Positions 54,324 to 64,000 of a stretch of 64,000 bases of DNA are shown piece after piece; the stretch's first letter is position 1, and each line of letters opens with the position of its first letter. Source of the stretch: Rotaria sp. Silwood1 (Eukaryota > Rotifera > Eurotatoria > Philodinida > Philodinidae). The stretch is from positions 1-64,000 of the forward strand of contig CAJNOP010000857.1 in NCBI GenBank assembly GCA_905250075.1, in the 5' to 3' direction. The translations under genes and the position numbers were made by a program. Below the pieces are notes generated by a model. That model had not been told where the DNA came from, did not search any database, and saw nothing but the letters and a program-made list of their open reading frames with translations.

Positions 54324-55711
54324 TTCAATAACATTAGTTTTTTCATTAGTTATGCTAGCTCAGACATTTTGAAATGTGTTCATTCGATGCCACGTGAAAA
54401 ACTGCATCGAATGAGCACATTTCGAAACGTTTAAGACAGCAAAAATAATGAATAAAACTTAATTTTATTGAAAAACCGAGTGTTTTTCTTCCATATGAAA
54501 AAAGTAAAGTTTTCAAATATTTTTTGTGATTCTCCAAGCAATTTTTGAATTTTTTTGTCACAAAAAGATGGCTCAAAGTGTTTTTGAAATATATAGTTTT
54601 GTAGAGCTCGTCGAGCTGTATCGAATCATGTAAAAATATCTAAGAAAAACATCTTATTTCGATTTTGAATTACTGACGCCTTACTTTTCTACATCAAAAA
54701 AGATGTCAAATTTCTGAAAATCTCGGAAGTTCGACATTAAAAGGTCTTCATAACCTTTATCATTTACTATCAATAAATGCAGTTTATTACGGGCTTCAGT
54801 TTGGTGTAAAATACTTAGTGAAATTATTTGACCTTAAGGTCGAACCAGGGGGGCACAAAGGTTTTGCAACACTCTGTAAATTTATTTTTGACCACCAGAT
54901 AAACGGTCCGCTTGAAATCAATGTTAGTGACTTTAGCATCGCAAGCCAAAACGTCGTAAAAAATCTCCTGATATACATGCTTACTGCAATATAATATTAG
55001 CTTTTTAGAACTTTGTTTTTTGATAATGACCCGTTTAAACTCTCTTTTAGATTTTCATAACAACTATCAAAGAAGGAAAAATTATCACTTTAATATGAAA
55101 GTCAGTTTTAAAACCTTGTGTATATGTGTACATCTCTATGTGTTGTTAATTTCAAGTAGAAGATTCAGAAATCGTAACATATTAATATTTTGTTAGTAAG
55201 CACTTCGTTTTATTTGAGCTAATGTAGATACAACTTTGCCGCATTTTGCTATCTTTCAACTGCGCTCTTTCCTCTTCGGATAAAATTTCAGTTGTGGCTT
55301 CGTCAGATTAGTTTGTAAAAATATAACAATACATATACAAGGCGCCCATTCAGGCTATAGCTTTGAATACTTTGATCATCAAAGTTTTCGACAGTTAATG
55401 AATTATTTAACTGATCTGCAAATTGAAGATTCTAGAAAATCGTTTGAGATATTGGTGAAAAACTACTTTCAAATGATACAAAATTATGATACAAAAATAA
55501 TTTTCTTCGAAGAAATTCAAAGAAACATCATCTTTGATTTGAAAATGAAATAAATAACAGTCAAATAGGGAACACTTTCGAATATTAGTTTTAGGATTTT
55601 CGTTTCCAGTAGCAAAACTCTAGAGCTGAAAAAGAAAAAAATTGAATTTCTATTATAAAATCATACATTTTCTTTTATTGTGGAACGTATTTTACTTCAT
55701 CAACTCAGCTG
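54324..55711. other. Intergenic with repeat fragments
   Basis: 54596-54640 (gtagagctcgtcgagctgtatcgaatcatg) belongs to the repeat family seen at 61649-61985. The rest shows no gene. A minus-strand frame at 54796-54978 is unsupported. Confidence 0.3.
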
Positions 55712-56289
55712 ATATACAGGGTGTCCCAAAAGTAAGGAAACAGAAAAAAAATTGAATATCTCCATTACGGCTCGAGCAAACGAACTGATTTTTTTTGTCA
55801 ATGATAGAGGCATGTTCAAGCTTTATATCCATAAAGACATGCCTAGAGAGACCCTTTATTAAGTATCACCTAGTGATCTCAACAAAAATAATTTACTTTT
55901 TCACAGATAGGAAAAAAAACAATATACAGAGTTGCGCAAAAGTCACTTTGTCGAAAAGAAAATTGAATATCTCCACTACTGCTCGAGCAAACCAGCTGAT
56001 TTTATTACCAATGATAGAGGAATATTCAAGTTTTATATTGATAAAGACATGCCTGGGGAGATCCTTTATTAAGTATTATATTGTTTTTTCCTATCTGTGA
56101 AAAAGTAAAATTTTTTTGTTAAGATCACTAGGTGATACTTAACAAAAGGTCTCTCTAGGCATGTCTTTATGGATATAAAGCTTGAACATGCCTCTATCAT
56201 TGACAAAAAAAATCAGCTCGTTTGCTCGAGCCGTAATGGAGATATTCAATTTTTTTTCTGTTTCCTTACTTTTGGGACATCCTGTATAT
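55712..56289. mobile_element. Tc1/mariner-type MITE, 578 bp
   Basis: Terminal inverted repeats of about 190 bp begin atatacagggtgtcccaaaa and end with its reverse complement (ttttgggacatcctgtatat). TA at both ends fits the TA target of Tc1/mariner elements, and the cagggtgtccc terminus is typical of such MITEs. A third, direct, diverged copy of the same 190 bp unit lies in the middle (about 55921-56085). No transposase. Confidence 0.85.
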
Positions 56290-56858
56290 GCCAAGAGAAA
56301 AACGAATTTTCTATTACAATACACTAGTTGCTATTGTAAAAGAAAACAGATTATATTTAAGATATTTTTCATTTTATTGATTTTTTTTTTAATTTTTTTT
56401 CGAATAAATTGAAACTGTTTGATTGAACATCGTGCTAGAAAAAAGTTATTCACGATTATCTATTTGTCTGCAACAATCTGAATTGTAGCATCAATGAATC
56501 CACAAAAAAGCAAAATGACTAATACAAAAATTCGGTATAATACGGAATGCAATCTGATTGGTGCACATACGAGAAAAAATAAGCGACATATAATGTTGTT
56601 TATAGCATGTAATGTAAATGTAACTTATCTTAAGCAATATTTATTATTTGTGGAAAAAGAATTATTTCTATTTTACTCGAACAAGTTTCATAGTTATATT
56701 AGCCACTTTTTACAACACTCAAATCTGTAAAATAATATTTTGTAATGTCCATAATCGTGCAGCTCGACATGATCATTCTTATAATCAATTGAAAATATTC
56801 TATGGAACATTTTTATAGGACTCATGTAATATAATTTTTTTTTTTTAAATTTTTATTA
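56290..56858. other. Intergenic, upstream of F-box gene
   Basis: Very AT-rich, ending in a T-rich tract and a 3' splice site (tttttattag, ending at 56859). The frame at 56494-56730 has no recognisable domain. Confidence 0.35.
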
Positions 56859-56861
56859 GAT

Positions 56862-57785
56862 ATGCAAGCCCAATTGGAACATCTTCCTAACGAATTATTA
56901 ATTGATATTTTCGAATATCTTGATGCTCGTGATCTAATTTATGGGTTTTGGGGACTTAATAAACGATTCAATCACATTTTACAATCGCTTGAAAATCTTT
57001 CACTTACGATAAAGAATGATGAATCAAAATTAATTCCATTGTTTGCATCTCAAATTAAAAGATTAATTGTTGATACTTGTCTCAATATAGACTTTACACA
57101 ATTTCCTTATTTGTATTCATTAATCCTGTTTGACTTGACAGAAAATCAATTTAGACAAATTCAATCGGAATTTATGCCTCATCTTGTTTACATTTCGATT
57201 TCATCGAACAATAAATCTTACTTTCTATCTCAGTTAATTCAAAGAATATTTTCACAAACATTATCATCACTTCGTCATGTTAATCTTGGTTGTGTTCGTT
57301 ATCCAGTATTTCACTCGTTTCAATCATACATTCTTCAATCAATAACAGTTAATTGTACTTCATCAATTATAGTACCATATATACTTCTTGCATCTCCCAA
57401 TCTCTCGAGTCTCCGAGTACATTTTGAAGAAAATAACCTTAATATTTTCTATAAAAATCCAACAGTTCCAATTCATCCTTTGAAATATTTTATTCTATCA
57501 GATCCTTATGGTTTATTGTGTTTTAAAGACATCGATACTTTTCTTACATATATGCCTAATCTCAAACGAATCAAACTGAACTTTAATTGTGATGTTTCAT
57601 TTATTCAATTAGCTAAAACTCTTGCAACTAGATTAACTTATTTAAATCGATTTGATTGTCATATTGACAATACATTAGCTGATGACATAACGAGCATTGA
57701 TGAAATACAACAAATACATCCATGTTTTGTTTGGATTAGATGTATTACAGGGAACTATGGTTATCGAATGTATAAAACTGACTGA
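56862..57785 (+). CDS. F-box protein
   Basis: 307 residues. Residues 5-45 form an F-box (LEHLPNELLIDIFEYLDARD, then LIYGFWGLNKRFNHIL), the motif that docks to SKP1 in SCF ubiquitin ligases. The remainder is irregular, Leu/Ile-rich and probably a degenerate LRR-type substrate-binding region (PYLYSLILFDL, SSLRHVNLG, PNLSSLRVHFEE, PNLKRIKLNFN at roughly regular intervals). Large families of such F-box/LRR proteins occur in bdelloids. One exon. The 3' splice site ends only two bases before the ATG, consistent with spliced-leader addition directly at the start codon or a 5' UTR intron. The target is unknown. Confidence 0.88.
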   Translation: MQAQLEHLPNELLIDIFEYLDARDLIYGFWGLNKRFNHILQSLENLSLTIKNDESKLIPLFASQIKRLIVDTCLNIDFTQFPYLYSLILFDLTENQFRQIQSEFMPHLVYISISSNNKSYFLSQLIQRIFSQTLSSLRHVNLGCVRYPVFHSFQSYILQSITVNCTSSIIVPYILLASPNLSSLRVHFEENNLNIFYKNPTVPIHPLKYFILSDPYGLLCFKDIDTFLTYMPNLKRIKLNFNCDVSFIQLAKTLATRLTYLNRFDCHIDNTLADDITSIDEIQQIHPCFVWIRCITGNYGYRMYKTD

Positions 57786-59106
57786 TGCAGGAAGAACTTT
57801 TTTTGTTTATGAAACTATGTAAATAAATAGTTAATCTTTAAATCATCGTATCTATGTTATCTTAAAAAATATTTTTCAAGTTGACATGAACAACTAGTGA
57901 AAAGTATTCAGTTCAAATTTATCCTTTGTTGCAGAAACGTGAGGAACAAAGAAAAAAACAGCAAATATTCCAAAATCGGAGTAATCGATAGTTTTTTACA
58001 CTTCGAACCTGTATAATAAAATATCTACAGTCGACTACTTAGAAAAAAAAATATACATAAAGGATGAAAAAATCAGAACTATCTTTGCCATATTCGAGAA
58101 TTAGGCTTTGATAAAACACTAGCATATTAAACGCATCGAGAGCCAACGATTCTTTCGAACGTATTTTTAGCTATCGATACAGACAGTAGATCGAGACATG
58201 CATGATCATATTCTGTTGTATACTATTTTTTCTTCGAGAAATACCATCATATTCGTTGTATATTATATTGGATCACAATTAATCTGGTACAATATTTTGA
58301 TGCTCAACCAAATCGAATAATATATACACCATTCAATAGAGGAAATCTTCTTATACAAACGTATATATATATGTTACTTCTAAAGGAGAGTTGATTAGGG
58401 GTCTTTGATTGGTCAATTAATGATCGATTGGTTGAATTCTCAAAGAAGATTTTTGAAAGTGCTCTTTCAGCATAATTTTTCATTGGACTAAAATTTACGA
58501 CAATAATCAATCAATGGAAAATACTGTTTTATTTTGATCTATGCAGACTTTTTATCTACAGAATGTCTTGTTGAAGATTTATGAAAAATATCCCGAAAGT
58601 TTCGATTTCAGCGAATTCATTTAAAATTATTGCGAGTAGTATTACTGTGCCAACTTGAATGGCCATGTGAGAATTTACTTTTAATTGTACTTTCACATCG
58701 ATCCTTTTTTATTGGCGTCTTTTTTCTTTTGTTTTCATTGTTATTAATCCAACCTCGTTATGATTATGAAACTTAAATTAACTGACGATAAACATATTCT
58801 TAAAGTTTATAAATATGAAACCCGATGTTTTTCAATGTAAAAAATAAATGTGGCCTAATTCTCTTACAAGACCTATACAGATGGAAAGTATGATCACTGA
58901 AAAAAATAATTTTTTCGCCATCGTATGCATACCATAATTGATGTTAGTGCTTCAAATTCCTTAATTGCATGATATAAGTTGAATATGGTATAATTACTCC
59001 ATTCCATGGAACGTATTATTCTGTGACACGTTTTCTTTCTTTTAATTGTATATAAAAGAAATAGATTCTGTTTCTACTTAACTTGCACCATTTAAACGAT
59101 TTATTC

Positions 59107-59195
59107 TGGGTGTCAGTGTGCTTGTTGATTCATAAGTAATTGTTTCTCATTCACATCTAAATATACATCTGTCCGCGCCCACATCCATACCCATA
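59107..59195. repeat. Telomere-type hairpin, degenerate
   Basis: tgggtgtcagtgtg faces ttcacatc and cgcgcccacatccatac. The loop is long (about 28 bases). Confidence 0.5.
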
Positions 59196-59728
59196 CTAAC
59201 GATATCACTACCATACTACAGAATGTCACAAACAAGTTAATCAATTTACGAATTAACTAATTAACAATTCATTTTAAATATTTATTGTTCAATTTTTATT
59301 CCTTTACATTTCATACTTAATATGAATGACTCACTAGTTAATTAGAAAGTTCCATAGATCGATATAGCGTTGTAAAAATATATTTTAAAAATTTATTCAA
59401 CTCTTTTTAAATGCTGCTACTCAAACATTAACATCTCGAATATCAACTATATGTGTAACACTATATAGTTATCTTGTATTAATGTGCACAATTTAATTAA
59501 AAATATGACTCTTTCTAGTTATTAGCAAGTAAGTTAATTTGTTCTCTGCGTTAATTACAATTGATATGAAAGGTCATTTCAATTAAATAACAAACCGAAA
59601 AAGAGAATGAGTTGTAATGAGGATACAAAATAGAACTATGCTTCATAAAATACGTGCTATTCAAATTATTTAAACATGTACAAAACAAATGTTTTATTAT
59701 TTCGTTATTGATTCACATACTCAATGAT

Positions 59729-59777
59729 TGGGTGTGGGCGTTGTGTGTTCTTCTTTTCTTCAGGGATAGTCACACTC
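59729..59777. repeat. Telomere-type hairpin
   Basis: tgggtgtgggcgttgtgtgt faces gtcacactc. The spacer ttcttcttttcttc shares a TTCTTCT word with the hairpins at 24333 and 28856. Confidence 0.55.
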
Positions 59778-60715
59778 TATATGCTTAAGAGAACAGAAAT
59801 ATTCATTTTTATCTAAATTGCATTCTGCAATCATGAGTTACACCATGATAATCATAGTTGGATATTCTGTGATGAGTACTTACTATTGGTATACAATTGT
59901 TGTATTTTTCGCTCGATTTAAAATAGTGTTGAAGAAAAAAAACTTCTTTAGAGTTTTTCTTAAAATTAGTTTTGTGCTAATGATCAAACTCTGAACAAGG
60001 TTTTTCAAATATAGTTCATTGTAGAGAGCTGCGGTTTTCTTTGTTTATTGGAACATCTGATGGTCTTTCGGATGAGGGGAAGGAGTTTTTAAATTAGGCT
60101 TTAATCCTGTAGAAAAATTCGTATGTATGGAAAACCTATGATGGTTTTTCCAGATTTTTGGGATTTTGACGTTCTCCAAAATTCAATAAAGCAACAATAA
60201 AAAATTCTCTTCCCCTCATCTGAAGTAGTAGACAGTTCTCTTTCAAATAAAACAACCTTCAGGTCTTTACCTCGAAACATAGTGAAAAAAGATTTGTACA
60301 GGCCAAAGGTCCATTTTGGATCCTGATCTATGGAAAACTCCTCAACGCTAAGGTTTGCAGAGGTGAAAAACATTTCACAAGTTTATTTTTATGGATCCAA
60401 CATTTATGGCAAGTTTCAGAAAGATTCCGTGCACTGTAACGAAAATCAATTTTGAAGGTGGGGTGGCCTTAGTTTCAAAACTTAAAGCGAAATTCTGAAT
60501 TTAAATTATTTTCAAATTTAAATTGATATCAACCGGCTGAATGAATTAAAAATAGTGTTCGCTGTATTTATATCTATTCAATTTTCGTCTGACTACATGT
60601 TCTAGAGTTTGCTCTATCGCGATGAATTGAAATTTACTTTGAAATTCTTGCAATTTGTAGAGTTCGCTGACCTACATTAAGAAATCATTTATTGTTAGTG
60701 TCTTTAATTGAATCT

Positions 60716-61514
60716 TGTGGAGTTCACATATATTTTCGAAGAAAATAGTGAATGTAAGCTTTAAGTTGAAGTTTTTAAGGCTTCCCCATCCCCATTACAA
60801 ACATCTGCATTACAGCTAGGCGCAACATAATAAATGGCTGTTATGCTTGTTGGACTTGGTCAAATTGTTCATTATACATTTATCAGATTATTGATATTAG
60901 TTGTATTTTGTGATAATAAATTCTAATGAACAATGTAAATAATAGTTGTAATGATGAAGAAGAAACAAAACTTATTATCAATTCATTATTAACTGATACG
61001 ATTACGAAAGTTTTGTTGATACGTCAACAGCATCTTGCAGAACTAAACGGAGAACATGTATGTCGAAAACGAAAGTGACAAGGAAATACAAATGAATATA
61101 TGCGGAAAGTACGAGAACAAAAAAGAGAAACTGAATAAGTGCGTCGATCAAAAATATCAATAATGAAGAGTTGTTGTAAAGGTATGAACAGATTGATTTA
61201 GCTTTTTTAATTCAATCCAGATAGCTTTTTCGGTTAAACCAATAATTAGAAAAATACAAATAATAGAAAATTCAGAAAAATAAAATAAAAACAAAAGAAT
61301 AAATAACGAGCGAATAGCAAAAAGAAAATAGAATATAGAGCACAGAGAAAAACAATTATAGATCAAATTTCTGTTCGAAATTCGAATATAAATAAGAGAG
61401 ATAATTTCTCTAACAATCGATTATTCTGAAAACAACTACTGTCTATTAGATATTGTTTACTTTATGTATTTTATATTAACATAATTAAGCTGAAGAAGAT
61501 ATGTGAGTTCCACA
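60716..61514. mobile_element. TIR element, copy B, longer and with a relic ORF
   Basis: Termini tgtggagttcacatat and atatgtgagttccaca match copy A at 51021-51332, as do the flanking inner blocks (ttttcgaagaaaa, ctgttcgaaatt, cgattat). Copy B has about 490 extra bases in the middle containing an interrupted plus-strand frame (60928-61078, reading from NNVNNSCNDEEETK to EHVCRKRK and then a stop, with further open pieces after it). It may be the more complete parent and copy A a deletion derivative. Confidence 0.6.
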
Positions 61515-62228
61515 TTTTAGTTCCAAAGGGGCTACGCTGACAAGCTTTTTTGCAGAAAACAAAAATATTTTTGCAATGTTTGAGTCAACAGGGTCAATCG
61601 AAATATGGATTTCTACAAATTTTGAGTAGATATTTTTATTTGGATCGTTAGAGTTCGGCAAGCTCTACAAGAATATGGATATCAAAAAAAAATTTGATCC
61701 TCTTTTCAATATAAAACTTGAAAGAAATCAGATAGACTGATAAAAATTTGGCATATCATGCATTGCAGAGTATACTTAACCTTCAATAACTTTGGTAGAT
61801 CGAGCGGTCCGTTTATTATTTTATGCTTCGGAATGTTTTATCACGTAGTGTAGGTGAAAATACCCTTTCCAAGTTCCAGACAAAGACGAAGCAATCGATC
61901 GACTAAAGTTATTGAAAGTTAAGCACTCTCTCTTTAATGGATATTCATATTCTTGTAGAGCTTGTCGAATTCTATCGAATCATATAAAAAATCTAGAAAA
62001 TAATATTTCACGTCAGAAGTTACAAGAATATTTTTGTTTTTGTAAAAAATGTTACATAACAATTTCCACTCAAAATTAGTAAAATGACCTTAGCATTATA
62101 AGAGATTTATGTAATTACTTCACATTATGTGTTCTTCAGATGATAGCTCTAATCTTCCTCTACAGAATGACATAATTTGATCAATAAGTTCATATAAGTT
62201 TGTCATAGATATCATCGATTTGCTAAGA
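61515..62228. other. Intergenic with an inverted repeat
   Basis: 61649-61687 (gttcggcaagctctacaaga) and 61933-61980 (tcttgtagagcttgtcgaat) are inverted copies about 250 bp apart, related to 54596-54640. They may be termini of another small TIR element. No gene. Confidence 0.4.
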
Positions 62229-62304
62229 GGGTGTGCGGGTGTGGGTGTGGGAAGGTGTGGGATGAAACATGAGAATATCAACAGTCACAATCCCATCCAC
62301 ACCC
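62229..62304. repeat. Telomere-type hairpin
   Basis: gggtgtgcgggtgtgggtgt (from 62229) faces cagtcacaatcccatccaca and ends ccctg. The loop is about 20 bases. Confidence 0.75.
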
Positions 62305-62643
62305 TGATCCTAACTAATTAAATTACTGTATTCGGGATGAATTTATTAAGTTCATTGATTGGAATAGAGCGACATCCAAAAAAAAAACACGATCCAAGAA
62401 CTAAAGCGTGCTGTAAAAAAAATCGAAAAAATATTGTGTTTGAAAGTTGTGATTCTTGTTCCAATTGATTGTATCGCATGTCTCAAAATAATGGAGACTA
62501 TTTAAAATAATAAAAATATCTACGTTCTGTAGAGAATTTGACAAGAAATCTTTCTATAAAAAAAAATTTTTTTTCTATGCCGAATTATAGATGAAAAAAG
62601 TGCAAAATACTGAGAGATTCATTTAATCTGGCCCACTCGTTAG
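62305..62643. other. Upstream of the ADP-ribosyltransferase gene
   Basis: No exon for the usual N-terminal domain was found here. A 3' splice site (cactcgttag) ends at 62643 and opens the first recognised exon. Confidence 0.35.
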
Positions 62644-63697
62644 ATCTAAAAGATCGACCAAAAATTGATATTATCTGTGATTCTCTTTCTGTATTGATTG
62701 AACGCGTTAACTATTGCCTATCTTTCGTCAAGCGTCGCTATGCCATGCAGCATGAACAACAATCGCTACGAAATCTTTCGAAAGAAACAGCAACATTCAT
62801 ATGGTTTCATGCATTGCGCAATGTCGTTCATCACTTTCGAAAATCTTCTCAGGCTAAAAATGATATGATAGTACATTTTCAAGAGTACTATCAAAACAAT
62901 CCAGCGCAATTGAACAGATTGCTCAAATTTGCTGATACTTATGAATCTAATCATCCCTTATGCTGGTATGCACAACCTAGTTTCATATCAGATATTATCA
63001 ACAAAACTCTTCGTGCTTGTGACATCGATGCATTGTTCAGTTTGCGATATTGTATTATTGATCTATGTCAATCACTGGAAGAGCTACCACGTCCAACAGA
63101 ATCATTGATTGTTTATCGTGCTGTTTTAATAGATCGAGATAAATTTGATAGAATGAAAAAAACAATGACCAAAGGTAATTTCGTGTCTACACATGGATTC
63201 TTGTCGAAATCAAAAAATCGCAAAGTAGCCGAAAAATTTGAATCGAATGATAATAAGGATTCGAATAAAGTAAAGTCTTTAATGGAAAGTATAGAAGCCA
63301 AATAGCAATTTATTTTTTTAAAACCTTTTAGGTGGAAATTATATACGAAATTGACGTGCGTGTTGGTTTGAAACGTATTGTATTTGGGAATATTCAAATA
63401 TTCAGTGAATCTGCAGAGGAAGAAGAAATCCTGTTTGATCTTGATTCTAGTTTTGAATTCATCAAAATGATCGAAGATGTAGAGAAAGATGGCCGTTGGA
63501 TCCTTCGACTTCAGGCAAGTAATTGTGATGCCATGATAAGTGACAAATATGTGACCGATAGTCAACGAGAACTGGAACGATTATCGGCCGAAATTTTGTT
63601 TGAAAAGCTATTAATTGATATGGATGAGCCTGATGAAGGTATTAAATATTTTCAAAAAATATTAATGCAATCAAAAGAAAACCAAAAAGGTAAATGA
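62644..63697 (+). CDS. Mono-ADP-ribosyltransferase (rotifer ART family), N-terminus missing
   Basis: Two exons, 62644-63269 and 63332-63697, joined in phase 0 across a 62 bp intron (AAA then GTAAAG; ttttag). It transfers ADP-ribose from NAD to a protein, typically at arginine. Visible R-S-E landmarks: Arg in LIVYRAVL, FVSTHGFLS, and the E-x-E of SESAEEEEILFD, so the catalytic set looks intact. Upstream is the helical RNLSKETATFIWFHALRN segment usual in these proteins. Downstream is a single TPR-like piece (LSAEILFEKLLIDM), where the family normally has several TPRs. The N-terminal alpha/beta domain is not in this window. The C-terminus may continue after a donor at 63690 (GTAAAT). Endogenous enzyme gene with no sign of secretion. 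Confidence 0.8.
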
Positions 63698-63963
63698 AAG
63701 CATCCGTCGATTGGGGATTTAGTGTGTATTCGTGAGAAATATTCGACTACAATAAGTTCTCAATTTGATTCGAATTGAACACGTTATTCAATATTTTATG
63801 ACAGTATCTTTCCTCATTTTTAGTTCGTCATGACTGGCGGGAAGCAGTTCACATAAGATAAATACTGAGCTAATAATATTGCTCCCAAGGAATGTAGGCA
63901 TCAATAGACCTTGTAGCAGTATTTTCTTCGTATTTTTTTTACTTTTCTTTCAAGTTGCTTTTA
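63698..63963. other. Downstream of the ADP-ribosyltransferase gene
   Basis: A possible small exon after tttttag (about 63824) is open for about 12 codons only. Nothing else seen. Confidence 0.3.
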
Positions 63964-64000
63964 GGATGTGGGTGTAGGTTGGTGTTTGTGTGTTGGTGTA
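63964..64000. repeat. G-rich telomere-type half, cut by the window edge
   Basis: aggatgtgggtgtaggttgg and ttggtgta: degenerate TGTGGG units, probably the left half of another hairpin. Confidence 0.65.

Larger units (their letters stand above)
57786..60715. other. Intergenic with two hairpins
   Basis: An open plus-strand stretch at about 58612-58772 (starting RIHLKLLRVVLL after tttcag) is hydrophobic and of unknown meaning. 60101-60373 has an unsupported minus-strand frame. Otherwise AT-rich, with telomere-type hairpins at 59107 and 59729. Confidence 0.3.

Noticed and set aside
1..64000. Athena-type Penelope-like telomeric retroelement
   Set aside because: Expected in bdelloid subtelomeres, but I saw no reverse transcriptase or GIY-YIG motif anywhere in the window.
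1..64000. CRISPR array, operons, bacterial gene clusters
   Set aside because: Repeats are telomeric, satellite or TIR types with no regular spacer pattern, and genes have spliceosomal introns. The DNA is eukaryotic.

Overview
The window looks like nuclear DNA of a bdelloid rotifer (genus not resolved). The evidence is AT-rich DNA, many introns of about 55-70 bp with GT..AG ends that splice in phase, many tracts of TGTGGG/CCCACA (the telomeric repeat reported for the bdelloid Adineta vaga), an F-box protein gene, and a mono-ADP-ribosyltransferase with the body plan common in rotifers. A run of exactly 100 N at 45684-45783 marks a scaffolded assembly. No bacterial, organellar or CRISPR features are visible.

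Layout. 1-4.7 kb: a CCCACA tract, then a young LTR element (1253-4712) with gag and a pol reduced to a protease-like domain and an integrase zinc finger, inserted at a relic exon. 4.7-14 kb: three plus-strand intron-poor genes (6026, 9385, 13394) that appear to share an alpha/beta domain known from rotifer ADP-ribosyltransferase proteins. 15.6-25.6 kb: two minus-strand, multi-exon, single-pass membrane proteins, one with a Thr-rich stalk, EGF domain and jelly-roll-like domain, the other with a uromodulin-type D8C domain. A basic Ser/Asn-rich protein gene lies between them. 26.5-28.1 kb: a decaying TMEM272-like gene. 29.6-30.7 kb: a GPCR. 34.4-42.1 kb: a 12-exon gene for an 883-residue low-complexity protein, convergent with a 5-exon EF-hand protein gene. 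44.9-45.7 kb: a compact protein with a CCCH zinc finger, an RBR RING2-like zinc domain and a C-terminal ubiquitin-like domain ending in Gly-Gly. It is followed by the assembly gap, which hides most of a second LTR element copy. 46-62.6 kb: mostly repeats (tandem repeat, long palindrome, TIR elements) with one F-box gene. 62.6-63.7 kb: the catalytic part of an ADP-ribosyltransferase.

The most striking unexplained structure is a family of about 18 short inverted telomere-repeat hairpins: a G-rich TGTGGG-like half, a spacer of roughly 10-40 bp, then a C-rich CCCACA-like half. They are scattered between genes and in one intron, and I saw none between about 29.1 and 46.2 kb. The polarity is that of two telomere ends joined head to head. 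They could be scars of capped and rejoined breaks, a short mobile hairpin, or a structural element.

Exon models were built by eye from splice-site consensus and reading-frame phase. No database search was possible, and family assignments rest on visible motifs and recollection of the families.
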